Below, in pieces: positions 1 through 8,902 of a DNA stretch of 26,834 bases. A program made the translations under genes and the position numbers. A model generated the notes under the pieces. That model saw only the letters and a program-made list of their open reading frames with translations. It was not told where the DNA came from and did not search any database. Where the stretch lies: assembly GCF_002104995.1 (NCBI RefSeq), contig NW_024468386.1, positions 1 to 26,834 on the forward strand, written 5' to 3'. Source of the stretch: Linderina pennispora (Eukaryota > Kickxellomycota > Kickxellomycetes > Kickxellales > Kickxellaceae). The first letter of the stretch is position 1, and each line of letters begins with the position of its first letter.

Positions 1-1029
1 GCGGCGCCATGCTGTAAGATTCCCCCCTTGGCTGCACACAGGGAACACGAAAAGCAGATGGCCCGCGCAAAAGACCAGCTACCGTTTGCCAGTACGCCAG
101 CACCGAATTCTATTGACGCTCATAGTGGTCAGGATATACGGCCTCTATCGCGCCCACCAGCCACTACCTCTGTTCCTAATGGCGATTCCGCGCAACGCAT
201 GCTCGAGGTGTCCTCAGGGCCCTCAGTTCCAATGCAGAATGGTGAGAAGCCTGATTGCAAATGCGGGTGCGACTGCGGGAAGAAGCTGGAATTGCTTATT
301 CACGCAATTGAAGCCCGCATTGGCCAGCCGTTGGCCTCTTCGTCCGAGCTCAATATTCACTCTGATGATGACCCCAGCGAGTGGGTAGAGAACGTCCTGG
401 GGCCACTGCCTCCTGCTATTCGTTCGACAGCGACTACCACCAGCAGTGGCGGTTCGTCCACGTCATTATCCTGGTCGTCGTCTTCCGTAGCTGATGTTCC
501 TGAACTGGATGACTCTGGATTCTCAGCAGGAGTCATTCCTCCATTGCCCACAACTGCCATTAGCAGCTCGTGCTGTACAGTCAAGGCCGACCCTACCCCT
601 CGTGCCCCAAGCGCACCCAAGTCGTCGTGCTGTAGCAGCCAGCCAACAGGGAATCCGCCCGCGCAAATAACACAGGTTCAAGCTGTAGCCACCGACTCGT
701 GCTGCTCAAGCACCTCCCTCCCAGTCCTACCGCAGCAAGAAACCATCGTGGAGCAGGACTCTTGCTGTGAGCCAACCTTGAGCACCGATAAGCTGCCGAG
801 GCAAGCAGCTTCATCATGCTGTGGCGGCAGCAAAAACGGTGGTGAGAAAGAAAAGTGCAGCTGCTGTAGCAAAAAGCGCAAACGAGGGTGGCAGCCAGGT
901 GATCCACAGAACCCTATGATTGATGATGACGGTGCTTTAGCTTGTAGCTGTGGATGCTACAAGCCATTCGAAGAATGTACTAACTGCTTCGAGGACCTTT
1001 GTGAGTCAGTGCTATTGAAACCTAACTAA
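1..1029 (+). CDS. Cysteine-rich protein, 3' part; possible copper-sensing transcription factor
   Basis: The frame is open from base 1 to a TAA at 1027-1029, so the N-terminus lies outside the window (343 residues visible). There is no ATG near the open edge; the first in-frame ATG is at 58. Seen directly: an early CC pair, a cluster reading CKCGCDCGKKLELL at about residue 83 of the visible part followed by a short amphipathic helix, a Ser/Thr-rich middle, at least five spaced S/D-S-CC motifs plus a CSCC, a basic KKRKR stretch, and a C-terminal module of the form CxCGCxKPxxxCxxCxxxxCE. Cys clusters after a Ser-rich linker are typical of copper-responsive regulators of the copper-fist family (Ace1, Mac1, Cuf1). 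The copper-fist DNA-binding domain would lie upstream and is not seen, so the family call is an inference. A metallothionein-like or other metal-binding protein is the alternative. Confidence 0.5.
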   Translation, partial: AAPCCKIPPLAAHREHEKQMARAKDQLPFASTPAPNSIDAHSGQDIRPLSRPPATTSVPNGDSAQRMLEVSSGPSVPMQNGEKPDCKCGCDCGKKLELLIHAIEARIGQPLASSSELNIHSDDDPSEWVENVLGPLPPAIRSTATTTSSGGSSTSLSWSSSSVADVPELDDSGFSAGVIPPLPTTAISSSCCTVKADPTPRAPSAPKSSCCSSQPTGNPPAQITQVQAVATDSCCSSTSLPVLPQQETIVEQDSCCEPTLSTDKLPRQAASSCCGGSKNGGEKEKCSCCSKKRKRGWQPGDPQNPMIDDDGALACSCGCYKPFEECTNCFEDLCESVLLKPN

Positions 1030-1117
1030 TTTCTTATAATACATTAAGTAGCTTAATGGAGCCATAAAATTTTCAACTTTAATTACTATATCTTAAACAA
1101 TTGATGAGCATACCCTA

Positions 1118-1138
1118 GACAGCAAAATTGAGTCACAA
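1118..1138. repeat. Isolated relic of a Tc1-like terminal inverted repeat
   Basis: A TA at 1116-1117 is followed by a sequence sharing the 14-mer GCAAAATTGAGTCA (1122-1135) with the left end of the Tc1-like element at 7321. No transposase or matching second end is nearby. It looks like a deletion scar or the end of a lost copy. About 75 bp apart, at 1068-1093 and 1143-1170, two diverged copies of a TTTTCAACTTT...ACTATATCTT segment flank it. Confidence 0.5.
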
Positions 1139-1202
1139 ATTTATTTTCAACTTTTACATACTATATCTTCATCATCAGATAATGTATAATATGTGAAATA
1201 TA

Positions 1203-3031
1203 GTGGTATACGAGAATATATTGAGTGGAAAATGTCCCGGGGTCATGAGCCTGGGACCCGAGACAAGTGGGCTACTTGGCCTTATTTATAGACCTGCCTG
1301 GTGGCTGTGCTGCGACCTGCTTGCCACTGGTATGACCTTTTCGGGTAGCATTTCTCCCCTTGTACCTGGCGGCGGACTCTCGCCTGCTAAGATACACGTG
1401 CAGCACCTCCTGTGCATTGTCCAGTTCGGATTCGGGCAGCCATTCATCGTACTCTGGTCCCTGTCCTTTCCAGCAGATTTAATAAAGTGATTCCCCCTTG
1501 CGAGGGCAACAGTGGTCCAAGATCGCCTCGACTTCAAACTCTAGCTCACCCCCTATGATGAATGGGTTTGGTGTTGACAGTCCCCCTTCATGCCTATAAT
1601 GAGCCGATTCTACTGCAGGCTTTAAGAATGCCACTGAAATGACTGGGTGGATCCTGATATCACTTGGCAAATCTAACTGATAGGCATTCTTACCAACGGC
1701 TTCCGTTACTACATATGGACCATGCCAATAGGGTAGTAAGGACTTGTTAGCATTGGGCATAAGCCATGTTGGGGCTGTCAGCTTTGTAGAGAGCATTACT
1801 TTGTCTCCCCTTGTGAATACAAGCTCATCTCAATGCTTGTTGTGCTGATGTTTCATTGCAGCCTGAGCCTTTTCAATGCTTTCTTTGATTGCCTCATGCA
1901 CAAGTCGAAGGTGTTTGGCACGAGAGGAAGCAAGGGGGTTGTAGTCAGATGGGGCATTACCAGGAAGTGCCAAGAATGCAGGTTGTCTGGGTTCATAGCC
2001 ATAGTTGGCATAGAATGGCGAAGTCTTTGTAGCTAAGTGTAGGCTGCTGTTGATAGCAAACTCTGCATTGGTGAGTAGCTTACTCCAGTTGTTGCCTACA
2101 TTATGGATAAATGCCTATAACATCACTTTGAGTGTTTTATTTGTCACCTCTGTCTGACCATCCATCTGAGGGTGGTGGGCTATGCTCATTCAGAGTTTCG
2201 GGCCTATGAGTTTGGCTACAGAATGCCATAATGCTGATGTGAACCTGGGATCACAATCTGAGATGATTGAGCATGGGTACCCATGTAAGCAATATATATG
2301 GTCATAGAATAACTGGGCAGTTTCCTTAGCTGTGACAGTATTAGTTGTAGGGATGAAGTATGCCATTTTTGTCAGCCTATCAATGACCACAAGAATTGCT
2401 AAATATCTCCCCTCTGGTAGTGGCAATTTGGTTATGAAGTCCATCGCAACGCCCTCCCATGGTTGGCTGTCAGGGGGGATTGGCTATAGGAGGCCAGACT
2501 TATGAGCATGGCCCTTAATCTCAGCACATCATGGGCAGCTGGCAATGAATTCTCTGATATCTAAGAACACCCTGCTCTAATAAAAAGAAATTGCACAGCT
2601 TATCATAGGTCTTCTCGACAGCAAGGTGCATACCTACATGGGACTCATGGAACTCTTCAAGTAGCTGGCACCTGATCTTCTTCTGCCCCATATATAAGCA
2701 TGAATTCTTGTACAAATATCTATCAGTGATATGGAATTTGGCAAGTGTAGATATTGCTGATGATGTGTGCTTCATCTTGCCACTCAAGAACTCTGCAATA
2801 TTGGTAAGGAAACTATCACTAATATAGGAGTCCTCTGGCGACTCTACCAAGTCAGACTTGGCTTCTGAGGTAGCACAGACATGGGTAGGTTCTGGACCTA
2901 TACCAGAGGAGCCAAACCCATTTGTGCCTCTGTCAGTTTTACCTAGGCTAGAGACCTCGATGATGTTTGGGTATGCGAAATGGAGTGGGATCAGTTGGGC
3001 AATATGGGTATTTGTATCTACTATAAATTTA
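1203..3031 (-). mobile_element. Truncated Ty3/Gypsy chromovirus (integrase and chromodomain half)
   Basis: Minus-strand retrotransposon relic. Reading right to left it keeps a linker after RNase H, the zinc-binding integrase N-terminus, the integrase core, the integrase C-terminal region and a chromodomain. Reverse transcriptase and protease are missing because the element stops at 3031, where a 460-bp inverted-repeat element begins. No LTR pair is recognisable. The left edge near 1203 is approximate: pol coding ends at a TAG (1272-1274), beyond which an imperfect GTCCC/GGGAC hairpin (about 1232-1256) may belong to a truncated LTR. Confidence 0.85.
1272..3031 (-). pseudogene. Decayed Gypsy pol: integrase plus chromodomain
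   Basis: Would encode the Pol C-terminal half that integrates retroelement cDNA. Visible in order on the minus strand: an HESHVGMH-type zinc motif (about 2650) with its CPxC half near 2530; a core with AMDFITKLP giving the first Asp (about 2440), SDCDPRF giving the second (about 2260) and DGQTE giving the Glu (about 2155); the YVVTEAVG and HPVISVAFLKP C-terminal motifs (about 1610-1720); then a chromodomain with WKGQGPEYDEWLPESELD (about 1405-1460). Chromodomains steer chromoviruses to modified histones. The frame is broken by a TAA at 1479-1481, TGA at 1830-1832, 2190-2192 and 2529-2531, TAG at 2484-2486 and at least one frameshift near 2580. Most stops sit where the family has Arg, Gln or Trp. 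The catalytic triad survives, but the gene cannot be expressed whole. Confidence 0.85.
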
Positions 3032-3491
3032 GGAGGTCATTCAGAGTTAGTTATCTGCACAACAACTATTTATACATGTTGAAACTATTGGCAATTTCAG
3101 TGAAATAAAAATTTCACCCAAACTACTATCAGCATCTTGGAAAAGTTTCAGTGAACATAATTTCAACTAGAAAGAAAAACTTTGCATATTTAGGGTTAAT
3201 TATCATTGGGCAACAAAAGTCAATATCTCAATAGATGTGGCTAAGCAACCACAAGGAAATTATGTTCACTGAAACTTTTCCAAGATGCCGATGGCGGTTT
3301 GGGTGAAATGGCAAAAAAATATTTGTATTTTTAAAATCAATTATACACATAAAAACATTCTGGACACAACAATTATAAATATCTGTTCCAAAAATATCTA
3401 GTAGCAAAAAATGGTTCTGAAAACGATTATTTAAATATCTATCTAATAAAATTGTAATTTACTAAAATTTACAAGTCCAGGAATGACCCCC
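3032..3491 (-). repeat. 460-bp inverted-repeat element, copy A (non-autonomous DNA element)
   Basis: First of three near-identical copies; this one is inverted relative to B and C. The ends are GGAGGTCATTC and GAATGACCCCC, an imperfect 11-bp terminal inverted repeat. Inside, two arms of about 54 bp (3111-3164 and 3256-3309) are nearly perfect inverted repeats that could form a long hairpin around a loop of about 90 bp. No ORF. It is MITE-like and presumably moved by a transposase supplied in trans. Confidence 0.88.
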
Positions 3492-4069
3492 AGTGACAAG
3501 TGATGACACCTTCTCTGTCCATGCCTACATCTTTGAGCATCTCAAATACCCACTAATGTTAGGGTGGAAATGACTCACCAAAATGAACCCTCTGATCGAT
3601 TAGCCTATGAACTTAGTTGCATTCCATTCTAAGCCTATTAAGCTGAGTTTGATTCAGACTGACAGTCAATTTATTAGCTGGTCAACACTCAACAAGATGC
3701 TCAAATCTGTAACTGATGTATTTGCTATCGAACTCCTGACCTCTAATACCTTGGATACCCCTGAACCCCATAAACCAGCTATTCCTAACCCAATCCAAGA
3801 CCTGCTGACTGAGTATGCCAAGCTGTTTACTGAAGAACAGCTAGCCCTGCCCCTAGTTCGTTCTGAGGAGGTGGTGATCAATACAGGTGATGCACCACCA
3901 ATTAACTGACCTGCATACTGAATATCTCCTGTCAAATTACAGGAGCTCTGTAAGCACCTCAATGACCTTCTAAGTCGAGAGCTAATCTGACCATCCTTGT
4001 CTGCATAGGGAGCCCCTCTAATATTCATTAAGAAGGCAGATGGATCCTTGCGACTGTACATTGACTATC
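3492..4069 (+). pseudogene. Gypsy pol fragment: protease end to start of reverse transcriptase
   Basis: A plus-strand relic bounded by inverted-repeat copies A and B. The retropepsin C-terminal motif GWK-stop-LTKMNPLID-stop is followed by a linker and then the start of reverse transcriptase: a PIN..PAY..ISPVKLQEL-type motif, GAPLIFIKKADGSLR and YIDYR, where copy B cuts it off. Six in-frame stops (3571, 3601, 3907, 3919, 3988, 4006) all fall at positions where the family has Trp or Arg. The order would be collinear with the minus-strand relic at 1203-3031 if this block were flipped, so it may be a lost upstream part of the same element. Confidence 0.8.
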
Positions 4070-4529
4070 GGGGGTCATTCCTGGACTTGTAAATTTTAGA
4101 TATTTGCAATTTACTTAGTTAGATATTTGATTAATCGTTTTCAGAACAGTTTTTTGCTACTAATTATTTTTATCATGGTTAATATTAATTATTGTGTCCA
4201 GAATGTTTCTGTGCTTATAATTGATTTTAAAAATACAAATATTTTTTTGCCATTTCACCCAAACCGCCATCGGCATCTTGGAAAAGTTTCAGTGAACATA
4301 ATTTCCTTGTAGTTGCTTAGCCACATCTATTGAGATATTGACTTTTGTTGCCCAATGATAATTAACCCTAAATATGCAAAGTTTTTCTTTCTAGTTGAAA
4401 TTATGTTCACTGAAACTTTTCCAAGATGCTGATAGTAGTTTGGGTGAAATTTTTATTTCACTGAAATTGCCAATAGTTTCAACATGTATAAATAGTTAAT
4501 GGGCAGATAAGTATCTCTGCATAACCCCC
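4070..4529 (+). repeat. 460-bp inverted-repeat element, copy B
   Basis: Begins GGGGGTCATTC and ends in a diverged CATAACCCCC. The internal inverted arms are at 4252-4305 and 4397-4450. Its left flank is Gypsy reverse transcriptase sequence and its right flank is the region downstream of a DDE transposase gene. A TTA directly follows its right end, and a TTA directly precedes the left end of copy A. Confidence 0.88.
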
Positions 4530-4590
4530 TTATTGAAGATATTTCTATCATTGAGTAAAGTTTGTAAAAAATTCCTATTTTAATAGTTAC

Positions 4591-5820
4591 TTATGACATA
4601 TCAACATAAAAGTTCATTGACTCATCAATTTTAGCTTGAATCAGCCTATCTTGTAGTTCTCTCATTGAAGCCTCTAACTCTACTTTTTGTGGTAAACTAC
4701 TTCCAACTTCAGCATGTGTTGATCTCTCCTGGTTATTGCTTGGGTAGTCAAAGTTAGATAGAACCCAAAGTGTGTGGTGATGTTCAACAGGAACTTTACT
4801 AGCTGCTAGGATCTTCTTCATATTGTAGAGTAAGCAACAGAGTTTAAACTGCACATTATACACAGTTGTGTTTCTAATTCTCACAACTTCTCTATTTGAT
4901 AGTCTCTTAAATGTGTTACCTAGTTCTCCAAATGTGCTCTCAACCATTGATCTAAATGACCCAAGTTTGCTATTATATTCTAACTCTGCTTCACTTAAGT
5001 TGGTTCCTCTTGGCTTTCTAACTGGTAAGCAAAAGTTATGTATTCCAAAATTCTCATTCTCTTCTGCTTCTGTTAACTCCTCCAGAATACTTTGAGGATA
5101 ACCACCATCTAAAACAACACAATCTACTGGAGAGATGTATTTCAATAGTGACATGTTCTTAATCATCTTAGAGTCTGGGTGGTTTCTACATTCCTCAGTT
5201 GGTGAAACAAGGACAACTATTCCATTCAAATCAATGCAAACTTGTGTTCTATATCCTGACTTCTTCAACTTGAAGGAATAAAGATTTGGTTTGTAAGCAC
5301 CATTATGTAGTGCTCGTGAGTCATGTCCATCTAACATAAGAGTTATATGCTTAAAGTTTGTTGGATTCTGAATCTTTGCTGAGATCACTCTTAGTTCTGG
5401 AGTGGAGAACATTGTGTGCAAGTAGTGTGAAAGCTTCTTGTTCAACTCACTTAACTCTGAGATATAGAACATATTATGAATCACTTGGTAGCTGCTCTTA
5501 GGAATAAACCTCTCCATCTCATTGATTGATAGCCCAGCAACTAACTGGTACAAAATTAAGAGTCCTTTCTCAACATTTCTGTATGGACATGGATACTGCT
5601 TTCCACCAAACAGAACATTTAAGAAGAAGAACACAGGGATCATTCCAAGTTGCTTTACAAGTGTATCTTTGATAAGCTTTATTTCTTTTACTTCATGAGC
5701 TTCACTCCTATAATACTTCTGCTGTTTATGCACTAACCAGTCTTCATCAAGAAATCTCCACTTTGTTGTGTAGAGCACATTCCACTCCTTCTCTCTTAAT
5801 TCTTGTAATTGATTATCCAT
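4591..5820 (-). CDS. DDE superfamily transposase (DDE_Tnp_4 / PIF-Harbinger-like)
   Basis: A 409-residue protein that would cut and rejoin DNA at the ends of a transposon. The frame is open upstream of the ATG at 5818-5820 only for about 14 codons without another ATG, so this start is preferred. Seen: an N-terminal region with a likely helix-turn-helix (LSINEMERF), then the catalytic pattern LMLDGHDSR (first Asp), YSFKLKKSGYRTQV, VVLDGGYPQ (second Asp), a KPRGTNLSEAELEYN segment, and SMVESTFGELG with the Glu. The C-terminal QFKLCCLLYNMKK helix is also typical. Similar proteins are abundant in Rhizophagus and related fungi (family knowledge). It reads intact. It is divergent from a small plus-strand ORF and lies downstream of the Rep-like gene on the same strand. 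Confidence 0.82.
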   Translation of the reverse strand: MDNQLQELREKEWNVLYTTKWRFLDEDWLVHKQQKYYRSEAHEVKEIKLIKDTLVKQLGMIPVFFFLNVLFGGKQYPCPYRNVEKGLLILYQLVAGLSINEMERFIPKSSYQVIHNMFYISELSELNKKLSHYLHTMFSTPELRVISAKIQNPTNFKHITLMLDGHDSRALHNGAYKPNLYSFKLKKSGYRTQVCIDLNGIVVLVSPTEECRNHPDSKMIKNMSLLKYISPVDCVVLDGGYPQSILEELTEAEENENFGIHNFCLPVRKPRGTNLSEAELEYNSKLGSFRSMVESTFGELGNTFKRLSNREVVRIRNTTVYNVQFKLCCLLYNMKKILAASKVPVEHHHTLWVLSNFDYPSNNQERSTHAEVGSSLPQKVELEASMRELQDRLIQAKIDESMNFYVDMS

Positions 5821-5871
5821 CAGTGTGAGGTAGTCATAAATTAAATTTTCAACTTTTATCAATTTTAGAAA

Positions 5872-6198
5872 ATGGGATCATTCCAGACCTTCTTCAAGCA
5901 ACATCTAGTTGAGATGTGTGAGGAAGAAAGAGATATGCTTACTCTTCTACTTATTCATGATTTTAATATGAGTGATGACCTAGCAATACAAGTGCGTAAT
6001 TGGATCCAACATATTGCTACTGATTGTGAGGTAAGGGTTGAACATGTGTATGATGTTTGTCAAACTTTCCATAGAGATATGGAGAGAATAGTTGCTTATG
6101 CTTTGTTTTACAATGGCTGCTATTCAACTGTGATTGTTCTATATCCTATACTTATAACTCTTAAGTATCTTTGTTGCTTTGTTTCTCCTAACTGTTGA
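5872..6198 (+). CDS. Small hypothetical protein between transposase and Rep-like genes
   Basis: A 108-residue ORF starting at an ATG 51 bp from the transposase ATG, on the opposite strand. The first 80 residues are acidic and probably helical, with a CEEERDMLTLL segment and several Cys and His. The last 26 residues are hydrophobic but lie antisense to the 3' end of the Rep-like gene (6120-6198), so that part may be fortuitous. No family recognised. A sequence resembling a splice acceptor (TTTTAG) lies just before the ATG, so it could be the second exon of something, or spurious. It fills the only gap between the two transposon genes, which favours a real gene. Confidence 0.35.
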   Translation: MGSFQTFFKQHLVEMCEEERDMLTLLLIHDFNMSDDLAIQVRNWIQHIATDCEVRVEHVYDVCQTFHRDMERIVAYALFYNGCYSTVIVLYPILITLKYLCCFVSPNC

Positions 6199-7320
6199 GA
6201 AATTGCATTTCCAATAGAACTATCAGCTGGTGTCTTAATAAGAGTTGGCTGTTTATCTCTCCCTTTAATATGAATATCAACACAGAAGTATGAATATCCT
6301 CTGAAAGTATGGAGTGCATAATGTGTAACTGTAAATTCATTACCTAACTGAAGAACATTATAAGCAACTCTATACAAGGAAGGTTTCAGATCTGTATTCT
6401 CTTTGATAAACATATGGCTAGTTTCATCAAGTGTGATGCCTTCAATTGCAGTTATTAGTGGATTGATATTTTGCTCATCTGCAGAATATTCAACCTCTGA
6501 CATTTCTGATAGACATATCTTACTCTTTGCTTGCTTACTATCTATCCAACCAATATGCATTCCTTTGTAGTTAACTAATCCCATCTCTTCAAAAGGATGA
6601 TACTGCTTAGTTGTAGGATAAGTAGACCAGAAGGAGTTTCTCTGACTTGGAACAACAGTTATATTCTCATCAACTCTTCTAAGAACTTTTTCTGTTTCAA
6701 GACCACTCTCTAGTGAATCATATATTTGATAAAGTGTAGGTCTATTGTTGAATGAGAGATTAGCAACAACTACTATTGGATCTTCATTCTTATTTAGCTT
6801 CTTAATAATTCCTTGCTTCTTTGATGTGATAGAGTTAAACAAATGACAATATGCTAGAGTATGCTGTTGTCTCACATAAATACAAACTGTATAACAACTA
6901 CTAACCTTATCAACAAGTACCATCCACTGCTTTTCATAAGAAGTTGCAAATGTTCTGCATTCATTCATGAACTGAACTGTGTTAAGAAGCAAGTTACTGT
7001 TCCATTCAACTGTTTGCATCTGAGAAGAATGTACAGTTAGTTCTATCCTAGTCAAACCAGAGTTTCTACAAGCATACAATGTTTCTCCAAAGTTGTACAA
7101 AGTTGGCATTACAAACTCGGAAAGTTTTGAACTAAGAGGATTACGAACTTCACCACTTTCAAGAAGCTGAATAAACTTGTTGTAAATTTTGTTCTTAACT
7201 TTAATATCTCCTTTCTTTGTAAACCAGCTAATGCGGTTAGAGCCAGACTTGTGTAAATCATCTACAACATCTTTCTTTTCAACTCCTCTTTCCAAAAGGT
7301 ATTTATAGATAATATTTCTA

Positions 7321-7343
7321 CACTAAGCGGCAAAATTGAGTCA
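7321..7343 (+). repeat. Left terminal inverted repeat of the Tc1-like element
   Basis: Pairs with 8880-8902. It carries the 14-mer GCAAAATTGAGTCA at 7330-7343 and follows the TA at 7319-7320. Confidence 0.92.
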
Positions 7344-7548
7344 TAAAAATAGAATTCATCGAAAATCTTCAATAACTTCTCAGATTGTTGTGCAGTCCAC
7401 ATGAGAAATTTATTTTATAATCTATGCAATGCCCAACCGTAGCATACAAAGTTATAAGCACGTCGCTCAAGAAATCACTGAGAAACTGATTTTTAAAAAT
7501 TGTGTTTTTTGACTCAATTTTGCTCACAAAAATTCGACGATTTATCGC

Positions 7549-8568
7549 TCAATATCTGGTATGGCCACCATGGGCTTTTTTGACAGCTGCGATACGCGCA
7601 GGCATCGAGTTCACCAGCTGTGAGCAAATGGTTTCATTTACTTGCTCACACCAGATGTCCTGGACCCGCTCCCAGAGGGTGTTGAGATCTTCGATTTCAG
7701 GCCCATTACGGATCTCACGCTTAATGAAGTCCCACAAATGCTCAATGGGGTTGAGATCAGGGGACTGTGCTGGCCATGGTAGCACTGAAATGGAGTTCTC
7801 AGCAAACCACCTCCTTGTCCTAGAAGCCATATGGCATGAAGCATTGTCCTGTTGGAAGATGATGTCACCCTTGTCCACCCCATACATCTCAATTGTTTGC
7901 AGTAGTTCCTCCTGCAGGACACCCACATAGACCGCTGTGTCAATTCCCCCCTCAAGCCAGCAGAGTTGGCCAGGGCCACATGAAGTTATGCATCCCCAAA
8001 CTATGATCCCACCTCCACCATATTTTTGGGTTGGGGTAATGTGGTGATCCTGGAGGACTCCGCCTAGTTTACGTAAGCACCTTTCATGTCGATCTGCTCC
8101 ATTGAGGTGTATTCTTGTCTCATCTGACCAAATTACCTGACTCCAATCGGTGTCTGTCCAGCTCCCAAAGGCCATAGCAAATTGGCGTTGATCCTTACAA
8201 TAGTGATCTTTCAGTTGAGGGACATTTATTCTGCGCATAGATCGAATCCCTTGGCGACGTAGTGCGCGTCTGATAGTGTACACTGAGATGTGCATACCAG
8301 AGTATTGTGCCAGCTGTTGTCGGATCTGCATTGCTATGGAACATGCACCAGTAGTAGCAAGTCGACAAATGTATGTCTCATCATGTGGTGATAGCAGCCG
8401 ACTACGACCAGCATGGAAGTTCCTCTCTACGCTATGTTGTGCTCGGGCAATGCGTGATACTGTGGATTGGGAGACTCCTGTGTCCAATGCAATTTGCCGA
8501 GTTGATAATTGTTTTGTTAGAAGAAATTTGATGTGATTTTTATATGATGATTGTAACTTTTTAGGCAT
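7549..8568 (-). CDS. Tc1-like transposase (DD34E)
   Basis: Cut-and-paste transposase of 339 residues from the ATG at 8566-8568 (MPKKLQSSYK); the open frame runs 26 codons further without an ATG. Seen in order: a first helix-turn-helix (LSTRQIALDTGVSQSTVSRI), a second DNA-binding region (MHISVYTIRRALRRQGI), then the catalytic triad in IWSDETRIHL, IIFQQDNASCH and SPDLNPIEHLW. The spacing from the second Asp to the Glu fits the DD34E class, and the GGGGIIVWGCI block is typical. Length is normal for the family and there are no stops or frameshifts. It sits inside its own terminal repeats. Confidence 0.95.
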   Translation of the reverse strand: MPKKLQSSYKNHIKFLLTKQLSTRQIALDTGVSQSTVSRIARAQHSVERNFHAGRSRLLSPHDETYICRLATTGACSIAMQIRQQLAQYSGMHISVYTIRRALRRQGIRSMRRINVPQLKDHYCKDQRQFAMAFGSWTDTDWSQVIWSDETRIHLNGADRHERCLRKLGGVLQDHHITPTQKYGGGGIIVWGCITSCGPGQLCWLEGGIDTAVYVGVLQEELLQTIEMYGVDKGDIIFQQDNASCHMASRTRRWFAENSISVLPWPAQSPDLNPIEHLWDFIKREIRNGPEIEDLNTLWERVQDIWCEQVNETICSQLVNSMPARIAAVKKAHGGHTRY

Positions 8569-8879
8569 AGCTAGAATAGAAATGAGATGTGGATGTGGAT
8601 GAGAGAATGCTGTTGTCTTGTTGGCTAAAATTAGGAATTTGTCCACTGCTGTTTTGGGTATAAAACTAAACGTCGAAAGTAGGAAAGGTCAAAAATGACC
8701 ACTACCAAAAATTACTACTTATTCAAAAGACAGTAATATCAAGGGAGTGCGACATTCTAGGAACATTGGTCTTACACAATTCTCATCATCGCATGCAAGT
8801 GATATGCATACCCCACTATCAAGGGTATTGCATCACTGCTTTTTCAGATATCAAACATTTTCAGAAGAAAAAATTTTTG

Positions 8880-8902
8880 TGACTCAATTTTGCCGCTCAG
8901 TG
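8880..8902 (-). repeat. Right terminal inverted repeat of the Tc1-like element
   Basis: Reads TGACTCAATTTTGCCGC and on to GTG, followed by TA at 8903-8904. It is the reverse complement of the left end with a few mismatches. Confidence 0.92.

Larger units (their letters stand above)
7321..8902 (-). mobile_element. Complete Tc1/mariner-type element, 1,582 bp, flanked by TA duplication
   Basis: Ends CACTAAGCGGCAAAATTGAG and its near-perfect inverted partner ending GCTCAGTG, each directly flanked by TA (7319-7320 and 8903-8904), the Tc1/mariner target duplication. A single transposase ORF fills it on the minus strand. An extra copy of the 14-base terminal core lies inside the left end at 7510-7523, in inverted orientation to the left terminus. 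Ends, duplication and ORF are all intact, so this looks recent and possibly active. Confidence 0.95.

Noticed and set aside
3607-3909. 100-codon plus-strand ORF as a functional gene
   Set aside because: It is the linker between protease and reverse transcriptase of a Gypsy relic, with conserved motifs continuing through stops on both sides.
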